In this document: piece by piece, positions 63,203 to 64,000 of the stretch
How the letters are laid out: each line of letters starts with the position of its first letter
Numbering within the stretch: the stretch's first letter is position 1
Assembly: GCF_023702715.1 (NCBI RefSeq)
Contig: NZ_CP098480.1
Coordinates: 744,001-808,000, forward strand
Direction of reading: 5' to 3'
Length of the DNA: 64,000 nucleotides
Source: Acinetobacter sp. C32I
Lineage (GTDB): Bacteria; Pseudomonadota; Gammaproteobacteria; Pseudomonadales; Moraxellaceae
The notes under the pieces: generated by a model
What the model was told of the DNA's origin: nothing
Seen by the model: the letters and a program-made list of their open reading frames with translations, nothing else
The model's database searches: none
Program-made: the position numbers and the translations under genes

Positions 63203-64000
63203 ATGGAAAATAAGTATCAGAAATTTGAGCACAATATCGCCAATGACATCACCATTGAAGCCAAAGATGAAATGCCGGAAGCGTATCGCAAGACCTTGAT
63301 TCGTCAGATTGGGCAACATGGTCATTCAGAAATTGTCGGTATGCTCCCAGAAGGTAACTGGATTACCCGTGCACCGACCTTGAAACGTAAAGCCGTGTTA
63401 TTGGCAAAAGTTCAGGATGAAGCAGGGCATGGTCTATATCTTTACAGTGCCGCAGAAACTTTGGGTGCGGATCGTGATGAGATGATGGAAAAATTGATTG
63501 ATGGAAAAATGAAATATTCATCGATTTTCAATTATCCAACCATGAGTTGGGCCGATGTCGCGGCGATTGGCTGGCTGGTTGATGGTGCTGCGATTGTGAA
63601 TCAAGTGGCTTTATGTCGTACTTCTTATGGTCCTTATGCACGTGCCATGGTGCGGATTTGTAAAGAAGAAAGTTTCCATCAACGTCAAGGTTTTGAAGCC
63701 ATGATGGCATTGGCGGCTGGTTCACCCGAACAAAAACAAATGGCACAAGATGCGGTGAATCGTTTCTGGTGGCCTGCATTGATGATGTTTGGTCCAAGTG
63801 ATGATCATTCTCCTAATAGTGCGCAAAGCATGGCATGGGGAATCAAACGCTTTAGTAATGATGAATTGCGCCAGAAGTTTGTCGATAACACGGTTCCTCA
63901 AGTATTGCAGCTTGGTTTAACCGTACCGGATGCTGACTTGCAGTGGAATGAAGCAGCCGGCCATTACAGCTATGGCGAGATTGACTGGCAGGAATTCAAT
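63203..64000 (+). CDS. paaA: Phenylacetyl-CoA 1,2-epoxidase subunit PaaA, 3' truncated
   Basis: Catalytic diiron subunit of the PaaABCDE multicomponent epoxidase. The frame is open to the right edge (266 codons seen of about 310-330). The diiron ligands are in the [13 protein letters not shown] segment (EAGH near residue 73) and EESFHQRQG; the [10 protein letters not shown] and [10 protein letters not shown] segments are typical of PaaA. GGGAATCTACAA precedes the ATG at 63203. The paaBCDE genes presumably follow outside the window. Confidence 0.95.
   Translation, partial: MENKYQKFEHNIANDITIEAKDEMPEAYRKTLIRQIGQHGHSEIVGMLPEGNWITRAPTLKRKAVLLAKVQDEAGHGLYLYSAAETLGADRDEMMEKLIDGKMKYSSIFNYPTMSWADVAAIGWLVDGAAIVNQVALCRTSYGPYARAMVRICKEESFHQRQGFEAMMALAAGSPEQKQMAQDAVNRFWWPALMMFGPSDDHSPNSAQSMAWGIKRFSNDELRQKFVDNTVPQVLQLGLTVPDADLQWNEAAGHYSYGEIDWQEFN

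Noticed and set aside
1..64000. CRISPR arrays, insertion sequences, prophage or tRNA genes
   Set aside because: No spaced direct repeats, transposase or phage proteins, or cloverleaf-like sequences were found on reading the window.

Overview
The window is a piece of an Acinetobacter chromosome. The evidence is an AT-rich gammaproteobacterial core carrying an AlkM/AlkR-type alkane hydroxylase pair, a fused MoaC-MogA protein, a paaZ/paaA phenylacetate locus, and the block rimO-pyrH-frr-uppS-cdsA-dxr-rseP-bamA-skp-lpxD-fabZ-lpxA. I see no insertion sequence, prophage, CRISPR array, rRNA or tRNA. Both edges cut genes: the left edge removes the 5' end of a quinone-oxidoreductase-like gene and the right edge removes the 3' end of paaA.

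Layout. 1-6.3 kb: a one-directional catabolic-looking operon (MDR reductase, TauD/TfdA-like dioxygenase, beta-keto acid cleavage enzyme, MFS transporter, DsbA/FrnE-like protein, Rieske ferredoxin, YeiH-type exporter) facing a convergent AraC regulator. 7.7-11.8 kb: a small serine hydrolase, a DUF1302 outer-membrane protein and D-serine ammonia-lyase. 12.1-19.6 kb: a molybdenum island with a MaoC-like protein, a molybdopterin oxidoreductase and the cofactor genes moaA, moaD, moaE, moaC-mogA and moeA. 19.7-22.6 kb: an HxlR regulator and a divergent MocR-regulator/DMT-exporter pair. 22.6-25.1 kb: tusDCBE for tRNA 2-thiolation, divergent from a GalE-like protein that lacks the catalytic lysine. 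25.2-32.5 kb: fumC, a tandem glycine riboswitch before a DadA-like flavoenzyme, ispF, a phosphatase-like gene, argF and a TetR regulator. 32.6-35.2 kb: ntrBC.

35.5-48 kb is the envelope and isoprenoid core. It makes UMP, undecaprenyl diphosphate, CDP-diacylglycerol, MEP and lipid A precursors and the outer-membrane assembly machine, and it closes with a strong terminator after lpxA. 48-50.4 kb is the alkR/alkM pair, followed by glutathione reductase. 51.9-57.6 kb is a two-component system divergent from dsbD-tlpA-dsbG. A CTTAAT-N5-CTTAAT direct repeat at the -35 position of the dsbD promoter suggests that the regulator activates it. 57.7-64 kb holds a pair of acyl-CoA dehydrogenases, a DUF1330 protein and divergent paaZ/paaA.

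The most interesting items are the unassigned TauD/BKACE operon, the molybdenum enzyme that seems to lack a Cys/Sec metal ligand, the glycine-riboswitch flavoenzyme, the GalE-like protein with Lys replaced by Gln, and the putative regulator box in front of the Dsb operon. All functional calls come from reading the translated proteins and known family motifs. No database search was run.
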